DNA from: an uncultured Selenomonadales bacterium
GTDB taxonomy: Bacteria; Bacillota; Negativicutes; Selenomonadales; Selenomonadaceae
Assembly: GCA_947165405.1 (NCBI GenBank)
Contig: CAMVAG010000008.1
Span: 1 to 23,221 of the forward strand
Reading direction: 5' to 3'
DNA: 23,221 bases
This document shows positions 14,597 to 21,655 of the stretch, in pieces. The translations under genes and the position numbers were made by a program. Below the pieces are notes generated by a model. That model had not been told where the DNA came from and ran no database searches. It saw only the letters and a program-made list of their open reading frames with translations. Every line of letters starts with the position of its first letter. Within the stretch, counting starts at the first letter, position 1.

Positions 14597-14629
14597 GCAG
14601 TTCAATCAATCGAGCTGCTTGTTTTTTTT
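14597..14629 (+). terminator. Intrinsic terminator of the XRE-ferredoxin cassette
   Basis: GCAGTTC (14597-14603) pairs with GAGCTGC (14612-14618) around an 8-base loop and is followed by TTG and eight T residues. It separates the cassette from the recA promoter. Confidence 0.75.
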
Positions 14630-14644
14630 GCCGCACGCCGAAAT

Positions 14645-14673
14645 TTTACATGCGCCCGATTTTTTGATATAAT
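14645..14673 (+). promoter_or_regulatory. recA promoter
   Basis: TTTACA (14645-14650), a 17-base spacer and a perfect TATAAT (14668-14673) lie 34 bases before the recA ATG. I see no GAAC-N4-GTTC type LexA operator around it. Confidence 0.75.
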
Positions 14674-14707
14674 TTTGCCGACACTGAAATTGAAAAGGAG
14701 CACAAGC

Positions 14708-15757
14708 ATGGATAAACAAGAAGCACTGGCAGAGGCAATGAAGAAAATCGAAAAGCAATTCGGCAAAGGCTCAATCATGCGTTTGGGCGACGACACGACG
14801 CGCAGAGATGTTCAAGTTGTCTCGACAGGGATTTTGCCGTTGGATGTTGCGTTGGGAATCGGCGGACTTCCTCGCGGCAGGATAACCGAAATCTACGGAC
14901 CCGAAGCCGGCGGCAAAACGACGGTCAGTCTGCACATGATAGCCGAAGTGCAACGGCAGGGAGGCACGGCTGCTTTCATAGACGCGGAACACGCCCTCGA
15001 CCCTGCCTATGCCGGGCGGCTCGGCGTCGATGTGGACAATCTTCTTCTTTCACAACCCGACACCGGCGAACAAGGGCTTGACATTGCGGAAGCTTTGATT
15101 CGCAGCTCGGCGATTGACATGGTCGTTATCGATTCGGTTGCCGCGCTCGTTCCCAAAGCCGAAATCGATGGCGAAATGGGCGACGCAAACGTCGGACTTC
15201 ACGCACGAATGATGAGCAAGGCGATGCGCAAATTGACGGCGGTTATCGGCAGGACGGATACCATTGCCGTTTTTATTAACCAAGTTCGTGAAAAAGTCGG
15301 CGTCTTGTTTGGCAGCCCCGAAATCACGACGGGCGGTCGCGCTTTGAAATTTTATTCGTCGGTTCGTTTGGAAGTTCGCAGAGGTGAGCCGATTAAGCAG
15401 GGCTCGGAAGTTATCGGCAACCGTGTAAAAATTAAAGTTGCAAAAAATAAAGTTGCCCCGCCTTTCCGCACAGCCGAATTCGATTTGATTTACGGCGAAG
15501 GTTATTCGCGCGAAGGTTGCATTATCGATATGGGCGTTCTCTTTGAAATTCTCACAAAGGCGGGCTCGTACATTTCCTACAACGGCGAACGACTCGGACG
15601 CGGCAGAGACAGTGCCAAAGCTTTCTTGAGCGAACATCCCGAAATGGCGGCGGAGATTGAAAATAAAATTCGCGACGCAATGTTGAAATCGATTGCGCCA
15701 ATCGGCACGACAAACGAGGTTGAGGAAGAAGAAGACGCGGAGAATTTTGATGAATAA
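14708..15757 (+). CDS. recA: Recombinase A
   Basis: A 349-residue ATP-dependent strand-exchange protein and SOS co-protease. The start is the ATG at 14708, 7 bases after AAAGGAG (14694-14700); an open frame extends upstream to 14300 but it overlaps the previous gene and the promoter. Family landmarks are MDKQEALAEAMKKIEKQFGKG at the N-terminus, Walker A at residues 64-72, MVVIDSVAAL (Walker B), the NQVREKVGVLFGSPE loop with the DNA-binding L2 region and GGRALKFYSSVRLEVRR, and a very acidic C-terminal tail. Walker A reads GPEAGGKTT rather than the nearly universal GPESSGKTT; Lys70 is kept. recX overlaps its last 8 bases. Confidence 0.98.
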   Translation: MDKQEALAEAMKKIEKQFGKGSIMRLGDDTTRRDVQVVSTGILPLDVALGIGGLPRGRITEIYGPEAGGKTTVSLHMIAEVQRQGGTAAFIDAEHALDPAYAGRLGVDVDNLLLSQPDTGEQGLDIAEALIRSSAIDMVVIDSVAALVPKAEIDGEMGDANVGLHARMMSKAMRKLTAVIGRTDTIAVFINQVREKVGVLFGSPEITTGGRALKFYSSVRLEVRRGEPIKQGSEVIGNRVKIKVAKNKVAPPFRTAEFDLIYGEGYSREGCIIDMGVLFEILTKAGSYISYNGERLGRGRDSAKAFLSEHPEMAAEIENKIRDAMLKSIAPIGTTNEVEEEEDAENFDE

Positions 15758-16199
15758 AAAAAAGACCGCGCTTCAAAAGGCGGCGGACTTGTTGGCGAAT
15801 CAGGAACAAAGCTCAACGATTTTGCGGCAGAAGTTGTTGCTTCGGAAGTATGACGCGGCGGAAGTCGACGAGGCTCTTGAAAAGCTCAAGAAACATAATT
15901 ATCTGGACGACGACGAGGCTTGCCGGCACCAATTTGAAAATCTTTACGCGGAAGGAAAATTGAGCGTTCGTCAAATCGTCGTGAAGTTGATTCGGCGCGG
16001 CTTCGACAAAAATTTTATCGAAGAACTTATCCCGAACGACTGCGACGAACACGAACGACTTGCGGCGGAAAAATTGCTGACGAAAAAATTTTCCCGCGCC
16101 GAAAAATTTGACAGGGCTAAAGCTTGGCAATTCTTGGCGGCTCGCGGCTTCGACAACGAAATTATTTCCGCGACGATTGAAAATTTCGGTCACGAATAA
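15750..16199 (+). CDS. recX: RecA regulatory protein RecX
   Basis: A 149-residue three-helix-repeat protein that binds the RecA filament and limits its activity. I chose ATG at 15750, which overlaps the recA stop region by 8 bases and follows a GGAG about 7 bases upstream. Characteristic segments are ALQKAADLLANQEQSSTILR, the KLLLRKYDAAEVDEALEKLK repeat, YLDDDEACRHQFENLYAEGK and the C-terminal AWQFLAARGFDNEIISATIE. Length matches short RecX proteins. Overlap with recA implies translational coupling, keeping the regulator at a fixed ratio to RecA. A terminator follows 9 bases after the stop. Confidence 0.92.
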   Translation: MNKKKTALQKAADLLANQEQSSTILRQKLLLRKYDAAEVDEALEKLKKHNYLDDDEACRHQFENLYAEGKLSVRQIVVKLIRRGFDKNFIEELIPNDCDEHERLAAEKLLTKKFSRAEKFDRAKAWQFLAARGFDNEIISATIENFGHE

Positions 16200-16208
16200 A
16201 AAATTTAA

Positions 16209-16242
16209 GAGCTTGTCGAAAACGGCAGGCTCCTTTTCTTTG
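16209..16242 (+). terminator. Intrinsic terminator of recA-recX
   Basis: GAGCTTGTCG (16209-16218) pairs over ten positions (including two G-T pairs) with CGGCAGGCTC (16223-16232) around an AAAA loop. A T-rich tract (CTTTTCTTT) follows. Confidence 0.8.
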
Positions 16243-16268
16243 CAAAAAAAATCGGCGGCTTAACCGCC
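16243..16268 (-). terminator. Intrinsic terminator of the minus-strand GGDEF-EAL operon
   Basis: Read on the minus strand, GGCGG and CCGCC form a 5-pair stem around TTAAG, followed by GA and eight T residues. It faces the recX terminator, so the two convergent units are insulated. Confidence 0.7.
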
Positions 16269-16286
16269 TCAATTTATTTTATCGAT

Positions 16287-16727
16287 TCAATCGTTTATCT
16301 TGCAGGTGATTTTCGCGATAACGCCGTTGACAACTTTGAACTCAATCTTTTTCGTGCGGTCGTTGCTGTAATATTCGTATTCGATGCCGTCACTTTCATA
16401 ATCGACTTTGTCCGCCGAGCCGAACGTCGAATTTAAAACATCTGCCGCCAAACCGACGCGGACGCTGTTGGGTGTTGTGATTGCCTCCGTGCGTGTGGAA
16501 ATTTTTTCGACAATGCCGCGTTCGACTTCGACTTGGAAATTTTGATAAGTCCAATCGTCGCCGTCACGATAAACGGGCTGACCGAAAGCGTTAAGCAAAT
16601 CTTGTTCAGTCATGCCCGGCGAAATTCCTCCGAGCGCAATCTTTCCGCCGTCGACCGTCGCAAAGCACAACGACGAGCTCAACAATATCGCGCCGCAAAT
16701 GAGAGCCGTTAAGCCTTTAAACTTCAT
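16287..16727 (-). CDS. Secreted BamE/SmpA-like small protein
   Basis: A 146-residue exported protein. I chose ATG at 16727 because AAGGAG lies 8 bases upstream; an upstream in-frame GTG is part of the spacer. Residues 1 to about 25 are a Sec signal (MKFKG, a hydrophobic core, cleavage likely after CFA). The Cys does not fit a lipobox, so it is probably released rather than lipidated. The mature part starts with ISPGMTEQDLLNAFGQPVY, the pattern of BamE/SmpA-fold domains, in which a GMT-x-G-P segment opens a beta-alpha-beta fold. A second similar half follows (VGLAADVLNSTFGSADKVDY). It starts 15 bases after the GGDEF-EAL gene ends and is presumably co-transcribed. Exact function unknown. Confidence 0.75.
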   Translation of the reverse strand: MKFKGLTALICGAILLSSSLCFATVDGGKIALGGISPGMTEQDLLNAFGQPVYRDGDDWTYQNFQVEVERGIVEKISTRTEAITTPNSVRVGLAADVLNSTFGSADKVDYESDGIEYEYYSNDRTKKIEFKVVNGVIAKITCKIND

Positions 16728-16742
16728 GGCAACCACTCCTTA

Positions 16743-18425
16743 TTACTTTTCAAAACGCTTGACAAAAACATCTTCGGTTTCGGGATAGCCGAAGTAGAAT
16801 CCTTGAATGATGTCCGCGCCGCAAACGTCGCGCAGGAAAATATAAGTGGGCTCGTCCTCGACGCCTTCTATAACAACTTCCATGCTGACCGCGTGGCACA
16901 TCATGATAACGTGCTTGATAATTTCGCGGTCGTATTCGCTGTTGATAAGGTCTTCGACAAAGAAGCGGTCAATTTTAATCTGGTTGCATTTGAAATTTTT
17001 AAGGAAGGCGAGGTTTGCATAGCCCATGCCGAAATCGTCCATTGCGATTTTAATTCCCAACTCGTGGAAAGCTTGGAACTGCTTATTGACGAAATCCCAA
17101 TCGTAAACCTTATTGCTCTCCGTCAATTCAAAGACCAAGTTGCGCGGATTGACTTGATAGCGGTCGATACAATCCTTGACGAAATCATAGAACATGTGCT
17201 CTTCCAGCTGATAGAGGGAAATGTTCACGCTTATCTCAAAGTTCGGCATAAACTTTTCCCACTTCTTGACGGTCTTGACCGCGTTTTCGATAATCCAGTG
17301 CCCGACGGGAATAATCATGCGGGAACGCTCAAGCAGCGGGATAAATTGCATGGGCGCGACAACCGAACCGTCTTTGTCGTACCAGCGAAGAAGAGCCTCC
17401 GCGCCGACGAGCTTGCCGGTTTTTGCGTCGACTTGAGGTTGATAACAAAGGAAGAAATCTTCGCAACCGCGAGCAATCGAATTCTGCATGAGGTTTTGCA
17501 TTCCGATATCGTAACGCCAGCGTTCGTAATATTCGCTGTTGAAGAAAGCGATTTGGTCTTTGCCTTTTTGGCGGGCGAACTCAAGCGCGACTTCGGCATA
17601 GCGTGTCACGTTAACAACGTCGTCTGCGTCGTCGGGATAGAACGCCGCGCCTCCCGAAGCCGTGCAGAAAATCGTATCTTCGATGTTGCGAATTTCGCGC
17701 ATGCACAGCTGGATACTTGAGAAAATAATTTCAAGCTCTTCGGGATAAACGTCCGAGACGTAGAAAGCGAACATGTCATTATCCATTTTGTAGAGGCGAA
17801 TGTCCGGCGGCAAAATATTTGTAATGTCTTGCGCGAGTTGTTTCAAGGCGTTGTCGCCGAATTCGTAGCCGTAAGTTTCGGTGATGAGTTGGAAGTTATC
17901 GAGCCCGACGAAAACCACTGCGCCGCGAGCGTCGGGCGAGCTGTTGAGTTCTTTCATCAAGTCGACGTAGAAAGCATTGCGATTGAGCAGCCCCGTCACG
18001 TAATCGGCTTTCAATTTCAAATCCATGCGGGCAATCACGCCGGCGACAAGTTCGGGCTGACCGAATTCGTCCGCACCGGCCGTCATGCGCAGATTAACCC
18101 AGCCATATTCGCCGTTGCGATTGAGCATGCGGAACTCACCAAAAATTTCGACGCCGGGCGTTGCCGAATCAAGTTCACTCATTGCCGATTCCAAAATTTC
18201 ACGGTCGTCGTACCAGATAAACGGAGTGAGGAGCGTTGCAAAATCTTCGACGAGGCTGTCGGGGAAGTTGAAATCGCGCACGAAATTTTTGGACAACATA
18301 ACTTGCCCCGTGCTCACGTCCATCACGAAAAGATATTCGTCCGCAGAATTTTGCAAAGCGTCAAAATAAGTTTTGATTCGGCTCAACGGAGAATCCTCGC
18401 CGATTTGGAATAAATTTGTGTTCAT
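16743..18425 (-). CDS. PAS-GGDEF-EAL protein, probable c-di-GMP phosphodiesterase
   Basis: A 560-residue cytoplasmic signalling protein. The start is ATG at 18425, 9 bases after AAAGGA; the ATG two codons earlier would leave only 3 bases. A PAS-like domain (about 15-130) is followed by a GGDEF domain starting at DYVTGLLNRNAF. The signature GGDEF is replaced by MDNDM and the first metal-binding Asp by Gly (VGLDNF), so it should not make c-di-GMP. The EAL domain has its key residues: EALLRW, the Asn of VNISL, FELTES, MDDFGMGYANL, IKIDRFF, IEGVE and IQGFYFGYP. It should therefore hydrolyse c-di-GMP, with the PAS and degenerate GGDEF domains as sensors, possibly binding GTP. No membrane helix is visible. 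The secreted protein gene follows 15 bases later. Confidence 0.93.
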   Translation of the reverse strand: MNTNLFQIGEDSPLSRIKTYFDALQNSADEYLFVMDVSTGQVMLSKNFVRDFNFPDSLVEDFATLLTPFIWYDDREILESAMSELDSATPGVEIFGEFRMLNRNGEYGWVNLRMTAGADEFGQPELVAGVIARMDLKLKADYVTGLLNRNAFYVDLMKELNSSPDARGAVVFVGLDNFQLITETYGYEFGDNALKQLAQDITNILPPDIRLYKMDNDMFAFYVSDVYPEELEIIFSSIQLCMREIRNIEDTIFCTASGGAAFYPDDADDVVNVTRYAEVALEFARQKGKDQIAFFNSEYYERWRYDIGMQNLMQNSIARGCEDFFLCYQPQVDAKTGKLVGAEALLRWYDKDGSVVAPMQFIPLLERSRMIIPVGHWIIENAVKTVKKWEKFMPNFEISVNISLYQLEEHMFYDFVKDCIDRYQVNPRNLVFELTESNKVYDWDFVNKQFQAFHELGIKIAMDDFGMGYANLAFLKNFKCNQIKIDRFFVEDLINSEYDREIIKHVIMMCHAVSMEVVIEGVEDEPTYIFLRDVCGADIIQGFYFGYPETEDVFVKRFEK

Positions 18426-18457
18426 AGTCATTCTTCCTTTTGAATTTATCGCGCTTA

Positions 18458-18487
18458 TTTTTATTGGCAAATTCGACGCGGCGTCAA
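18458..18487 (-). promoter_or_regulatory. Candidate promoter of the GGDEF-EAL operon
   Basis: On the minus strand TTGACG (18482-18487) and TAAAAA (18458-18463) are 18 bases apart, about 30 bases before the start codon. The match is moderate. A GACG-CCG-CGTC dyad overlaps the -35 box. Confidence 0.35.
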
Positions 18488-18507
18488 AACTTCCTGCAAG
18501 CTTTTAA

Positions 18508-19965
18508 TCAAACCCAATCAATCTTGAAATTTCTGTACATGTCCAACCACCGCGAAAATGCGCTGTGCCTTCCCGAATTGGTAAAAGCTTTATACCGCGA
18601 ATGTTCATATTTCGGCCAATCGAAAAGAATTGCTTCGAAGTCAATCAATATGAGGTACTCTGCGGCGAATTTCCAACTCGTTTCGGGAAGTTTGCTTTCG
18701 TCAATCGGCGCGATATGCTGCTTGTAAAAAGTCTTTGAGATATACATTTCGGGGAAGCAAAGTTTGCGCGCCCATCTTTTAAGTTTGCAAGCGTCGGGAT
18801 TTTTCGCGAAAGCCGAATCATAATCGAAGGAATTGCGGTGCGTGAGAACTTTATCGACAAATTTGCGCATACGTTTTGTGTTCCTGAAATGGTAGCTCAT
18901 TTCGCCGGGCTCGCGGTGATGAGGTATGCCGTAAAGTTTTGAAATATCCTCGACGTGCCCGAAGGAAAGATAATCTTGATAATAAAAAGGGAATTGCGTT
19001 AAGTTGACATCGCTGAGGAAAATAATTCGCTTGTGAAGTTTGTCATCTTTGGGCGGGAAAGTCTCAAGCAGATTTTTGAAGTGAAGCAGGAAATCGAAAC
19101 GGTTAATGCGCTGGTCTGTTCGAGTCTTGAGCACGAATTTTGCCGACGTGTGCTCTTGAATGAACTTGACGCCTTGCAAAGAACTTGTCAGTTGCAGGTT
19201 TACGTTGAAAGCTCCGCGCTCTTGAGGCATTTCGTTTTCCAAAAGGACGATTGCATTTTCTTTGCACGCTTTGCGAAAATCATTGGTTGCCTCGCCCTTC
19301 CAAGTGGAAACGACAATCGGTGCGTTCGGATAAATTGAGCGATAGAGCTTGAAGGTTTCGACGGTGTAATTGTTATCGTAGGCAATCGGACCTTGAATGA
19401 CAATCGCCGCGTCGTCGAAATCGTAAGTCGTTTTAAAATGTTCGCGACTGTCCCAAAACATATATTTAAAATTTTGAAAGTGCGGGTGCACCATTCCCGT
19501 TAAGCCGCAAGCAAATCTTTGCGCAAGTTCAGCAGGATTTTTTGTTACTTCAGTGATGTCGTCCTCCTTATACATTTCTATAAATCTTTGAACCATCACG
19601 CGGGCATAAATCGCTGCAGCTTCTTCACAGGTCATGACAAACGCGGGGACAGTCAATGTCTTGCCTCTTACCGCGAAATCAAAAGTCGTTTCGATAATCG
19701 GCACGGATTTTTGGGCAAGAATGATTAAAGCCGTGCGGTCGTTGAAGTTTGCGGACGCCTCCGCCGTTTTTACGACGGGAAAGCCCCATGTTTCTTTTCG
19801 AGGCGTTGTGTCGTGCATTATCGCTGTAATCGGAATTTTCAACCGCCGAAAAAGTGCTGCTGCTTCTTCGGTAAAAACTTCCGGAACGATATAAACGTTG
19901 TCAAATTCGTTCGGGATTTTCCTGAGAAGTTTGGTTATGCGCCGAATTTTATTCGTGTCAAACAT
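18508..19965 (-). CDS. WavE-like lipopolysaccharide biosynthesis protein
   Basis: A 485-residue protein. The C-terminal two thirds (from about 185) match the WavE family of LPS core/O-antigen biosynthesis proteins: AIVIQGPIAYDNNYT (188-201), YPNAPIVVSTWKGE (212-225) and FVLKTRTDQRIN, then a long helical C-terminus. WavE proteins resemble glycosyltransferases, and the conserved Lys-Thr-Arg-Thr-Asp would be the acidic site. Residues 1-180 are an additional region that looks alpha/beta (VYIVPEVFTEEAAALFRRLK, ITAIMHDTTP), possibly a Rossmann-like domain; I cannot name it. No membrane segment is visible, so it probably acts on the cytoplasmic face. The start overlaps the nucleotidyltransferase gene by 8 bases. 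It is the last gene of the run that begins with glyS. Confidence 0.8.
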   Translation of the reverse strand: MFDTNKIRRITKLLRKIPNEFDNVYIVPEVFTEEAAALFRRLKIPITAIMHDTTPRKETWGFPVVKTAEASANFNDRTALIILAQKSVPIIETTFDFAVRGKTLTVPAFVMTCEEAAAIYARVMVQRFIEMYKEDDITEVTKNPAELAQRFACGLTGMVHPHFQNFKYMFWDSREHFKTTYDFDDAAIVIQGPIAYDNNYTVETFKLYRSIYPNAPIVVSTWKGEATNDFRKACKENAIVLLENEMPQERGAFNVNLQLTSSLQGVKFIQEHTSAKFVLKTRTDQRINRFDFLLHFKNLLETFPPKDDKLHKRIIFLSDVNLTQFPFYYQDYLSFGHVEDISKLYGIPHHREPGEMSYHFRNTKRMRKFVDKVLTHRNSFDYDSAFAKNPDACKLKRWARKLCFPEMYISKTFYKQHIAPIDESKLPETSWKFAAEYLILIDFEAILFDWPKYEHSRYKAFTNSGRHSAFSRWLDMYRNFKIDWV

Positions 19966-20671
19966 TGCCGATGATACCTCCGAAAATTTTTACTTCAGCG
20001 GGCGTGCCGAGCACGTGAACAAATTCGGAGGGGATGTCTTGAATGTAAACTGCCGCGCCACGTTTGATTAAGAGATTGTAAATCGGCGCAATGTATTGTT
20101 CGACACGCCCGGAATCGTTGACGTAAAAATTTTTGTAGAGGTCGGCATAAAGTTTCGCGGACTTGAAATAATACGCGCCGATTGAACAATGATTTGAAAT
20201 GCGTTGCTTCTCGCGGACTTCAATCGCCTTGCCGCCGCCGTCAAGCTTAACGAAACTCCAATGAGTGCCCGCCGCCTCGAAGCAAGGAATAAAACCTTCG
20301 CCGCGAATAACTTCCGCTTTGAGTTGTCCGGGCTCGACGTAGGTGTCGATGTTGTAAATCAAGAGCGGCTCGTCTTCAAGCCAAAATTTTTCCGCGAACA
20401 TTGCCGTTTCAGCCTGCCCGCTTGTCAATTTCTCAAGCTCGATAATCTTTCCGTCAATGCTCAATTTCGCGCAGGACTTCTTGATAAAATCGGTCGCGTT
20501 GTCAGCTTTGCGAACGATAAAAATAAACGGTTCGCCGAAAAAATTTTCCAAGCTCGACATCGACCACTCGAAAAGAGTTTTGCCGCGAACTTCGATTTGA
20601 TATTTCGGCACGGTGTAACCCGCCTCACGGAAACGCAAGCCGAGCCCCGCCATAGTTATCACGATATTCAT
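19958..20671 (-). CDS. Sugar-1-phosphate or phospho-alcohol nucleotidyltransferase
   Basis: A 237-residue NTP_transferase-fold enzyme that would join a phosphorylated sugar or small alcohol to a nucleoside triphosphate, releasing pyrophosphate. The nucleotide loop is MAGLGLRFREAGYTVPK, with GxGxR and Lys23 as expected. TSGQAETAM (83-91) contacts the base and sugar, and the metal-binding Asp109 is in LIYNIDTYV. At 237 residues it lacks the left-handed beta-helix of larger family members. Paired with an adjacent APH/LicA-like kinase, it resembles LicC-type cytidylyltransferases and capsule hexose-1-phosphate pyrophosphorylases. The substrate cannot be assigned from the sequence. It overlaps the kinase gene by 4 bases upstream and the WavE-like gene by 8 bases downstream. 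Confidence 0.85.
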   Translation of the reverse strand: MNIVITMAGLGLRFREAGYTVPKYQIEVRGKTLFEWSMSSLENFFGEPFIFIVRKADNATDFIKKSCAKLSIDGKIIELEKLTSGQAETAMFAEKFWLEDEPLLIYNIDTYVEPGQLKAEVIRGEGFIPCFEAAGTHWSFVKLDGGGKAIEVREKQRISNHCSIGAYYFKSAKLYADLYKNFYVNDSGRVEQYIAPIYNLLIKRGAAVYIQDIPSEFVHVLGTPAEVKIFGGIIGNV

Positions 20672-21642
20672 TTCGGCTCCTCCAATACCGATTCAAACAA
20701 CTCGACGCCCCGCGCCAACATGACTTGCTGTCGGCTCAAGGAATCGGCGTGCAACGGAATCATGCTCAAAAACAGCGTCGCTTCAATCAACCTCAACGCG
20801 GGCAAGTCTTTTAATTGTTCCTCGAAGACTTTGAAAAAAATTTCTTTAACCTCCGCGAAGTCAAGCGCGAACTCGTAATCAATCGCCGTATCTTGAACAC
20901 TTGCCTTGAATTTGTCGGCGATTATGAAATCGTAATTGCCTTCCAGCGAATGAAGAAGTTTCGCCAAGTCGTAACGTCGGTCGCCGTATATGTCGAAGTC
21001 TCCGAATTTTCCGCGAGGGTCAATCAGCCGCAAAAATTTATGCTCCTCCTCAATCAAAATGTTCGGGAGGCACAAATCGCCGTGAATAACCGAAAAATAT
21101 TCTTCAACGTTTTCAAAGAGCAGGCGGGCAACCATATCGGGCAACAAAGAAATTATTTCGTTCAGCGAAGGATAAGACTTGCCGTTGACGATAATTTTCT
21201 GCGTGAAAAAATTTTTGAAGTCGTCGTTCCCTTTGAGCTTGTCCAAACGTTGCAAAGTTTTATCGACGCACATGGTCTTGACGGCGGCTTGAGCAATTTT
21301 TTTATCGCATTGAAGTTTGCAAGCCTGCATGTCCTCCACAATGAAAAGCAGCCTTCGGAAAATTTCTTCGCAAGTCGAGCGGGATAATTCGTCGTGTAAA
21401 AATATTTCGTGCAACGTTCGATAGCCGTAGAATTCCATTTGTATATACGGCTTGTCGATGTATAAGGAATAGTTGAAAATGCGCGGCGCGAGGTAGTGAA
21501 GTTGCTTGGGAAGTTTGAGGTACCACTGAATTTCCGTGATGAGTTTTTCCCTTCGCAAGCTTCGTTTCGTGAGGATACCGCGCATTTCGTCGAGTTCCAA
21601 AAAGTTAAACGAACGCGGCTCAATTTTTTTTTGCTCGTCCAT
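20668..21642 (-). CDS. APH/choline-kinase-fold small-molecule kinase
   Basis: A 324-residue kinase of the aminoglycoside phosphotransferase/choline kinase fold. The catalytic loop VIHGDLCLPNILIE places Asp189 and Asn194 in the usual HGDxxxxN pattern. LRLIDPRGKFGD supplies the metal-binding Asp208, and DRRYDLAKLLHSL is a characteristic helix after it. The N-lobe from about 20-80 is less conserved, with FYGYRTLHEIF as the hinge region. It starts 13 bases after glyS ends, and TAGGAG, which contains the glyS stop, is its ribosome site. Followed at once by a nucleotidyltransferase, it probably phosphorylates the compound that the next enzyme activates, as LicA does for LicC. Antibiotic modification is possible but less likely in this context. 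Confidence 0.82.
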   Translation of the reverse strand: MDEQKKIEPRSFNFLELDEMRGILTKRSLRREKLITEIQWYLKLPKQLHYLAPRIFNYSLYIDKPYIQMEFYGYRTLHEIFLHDELSRSTCEEIFRRLLFIVEDMQACKLQCDKKIAQAAVKTMCVDKTLQRLDKLKGNDDFKNFFTQKIIVNGKSYPSLNEIISLLPDMVARLLFENVEEYFSVIHGDLCLPNILIEEEHKFLRLIDPRGKFGDFDIYGDRRYDLAKLLHSLEGNYDFIIADKFKASVQDTAIDYEFALDFAEVKEIFFKVFEEQLKDLPALRLIEATLFLSMIPLHADSLSRQQVMLARGVELFESVLEEPK

Positions 21643-21655
21643 GAAAAATTTTCTC

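Noticed and set aside
14300..14707. Upstream extension of the recA frame
   Set aside because: It overlaps the ferredoxin-fusion gene, the terminator and the recA promoter; the ATG at 14708 has a strong ribosome site and the family N-terminus.
16803..17720. 305-residue plus-strand frame opposite the GGDEF-EAL gene
   Set aside because: Shadow frame of a gene with all EAL motifs on the minus strand.
18474..18484. GACG-CCG-CGTC dyad as a terminator for the WavE-like gene
   Set aside because: The stem is only 4 pairs and no T run follows on the minus strand.
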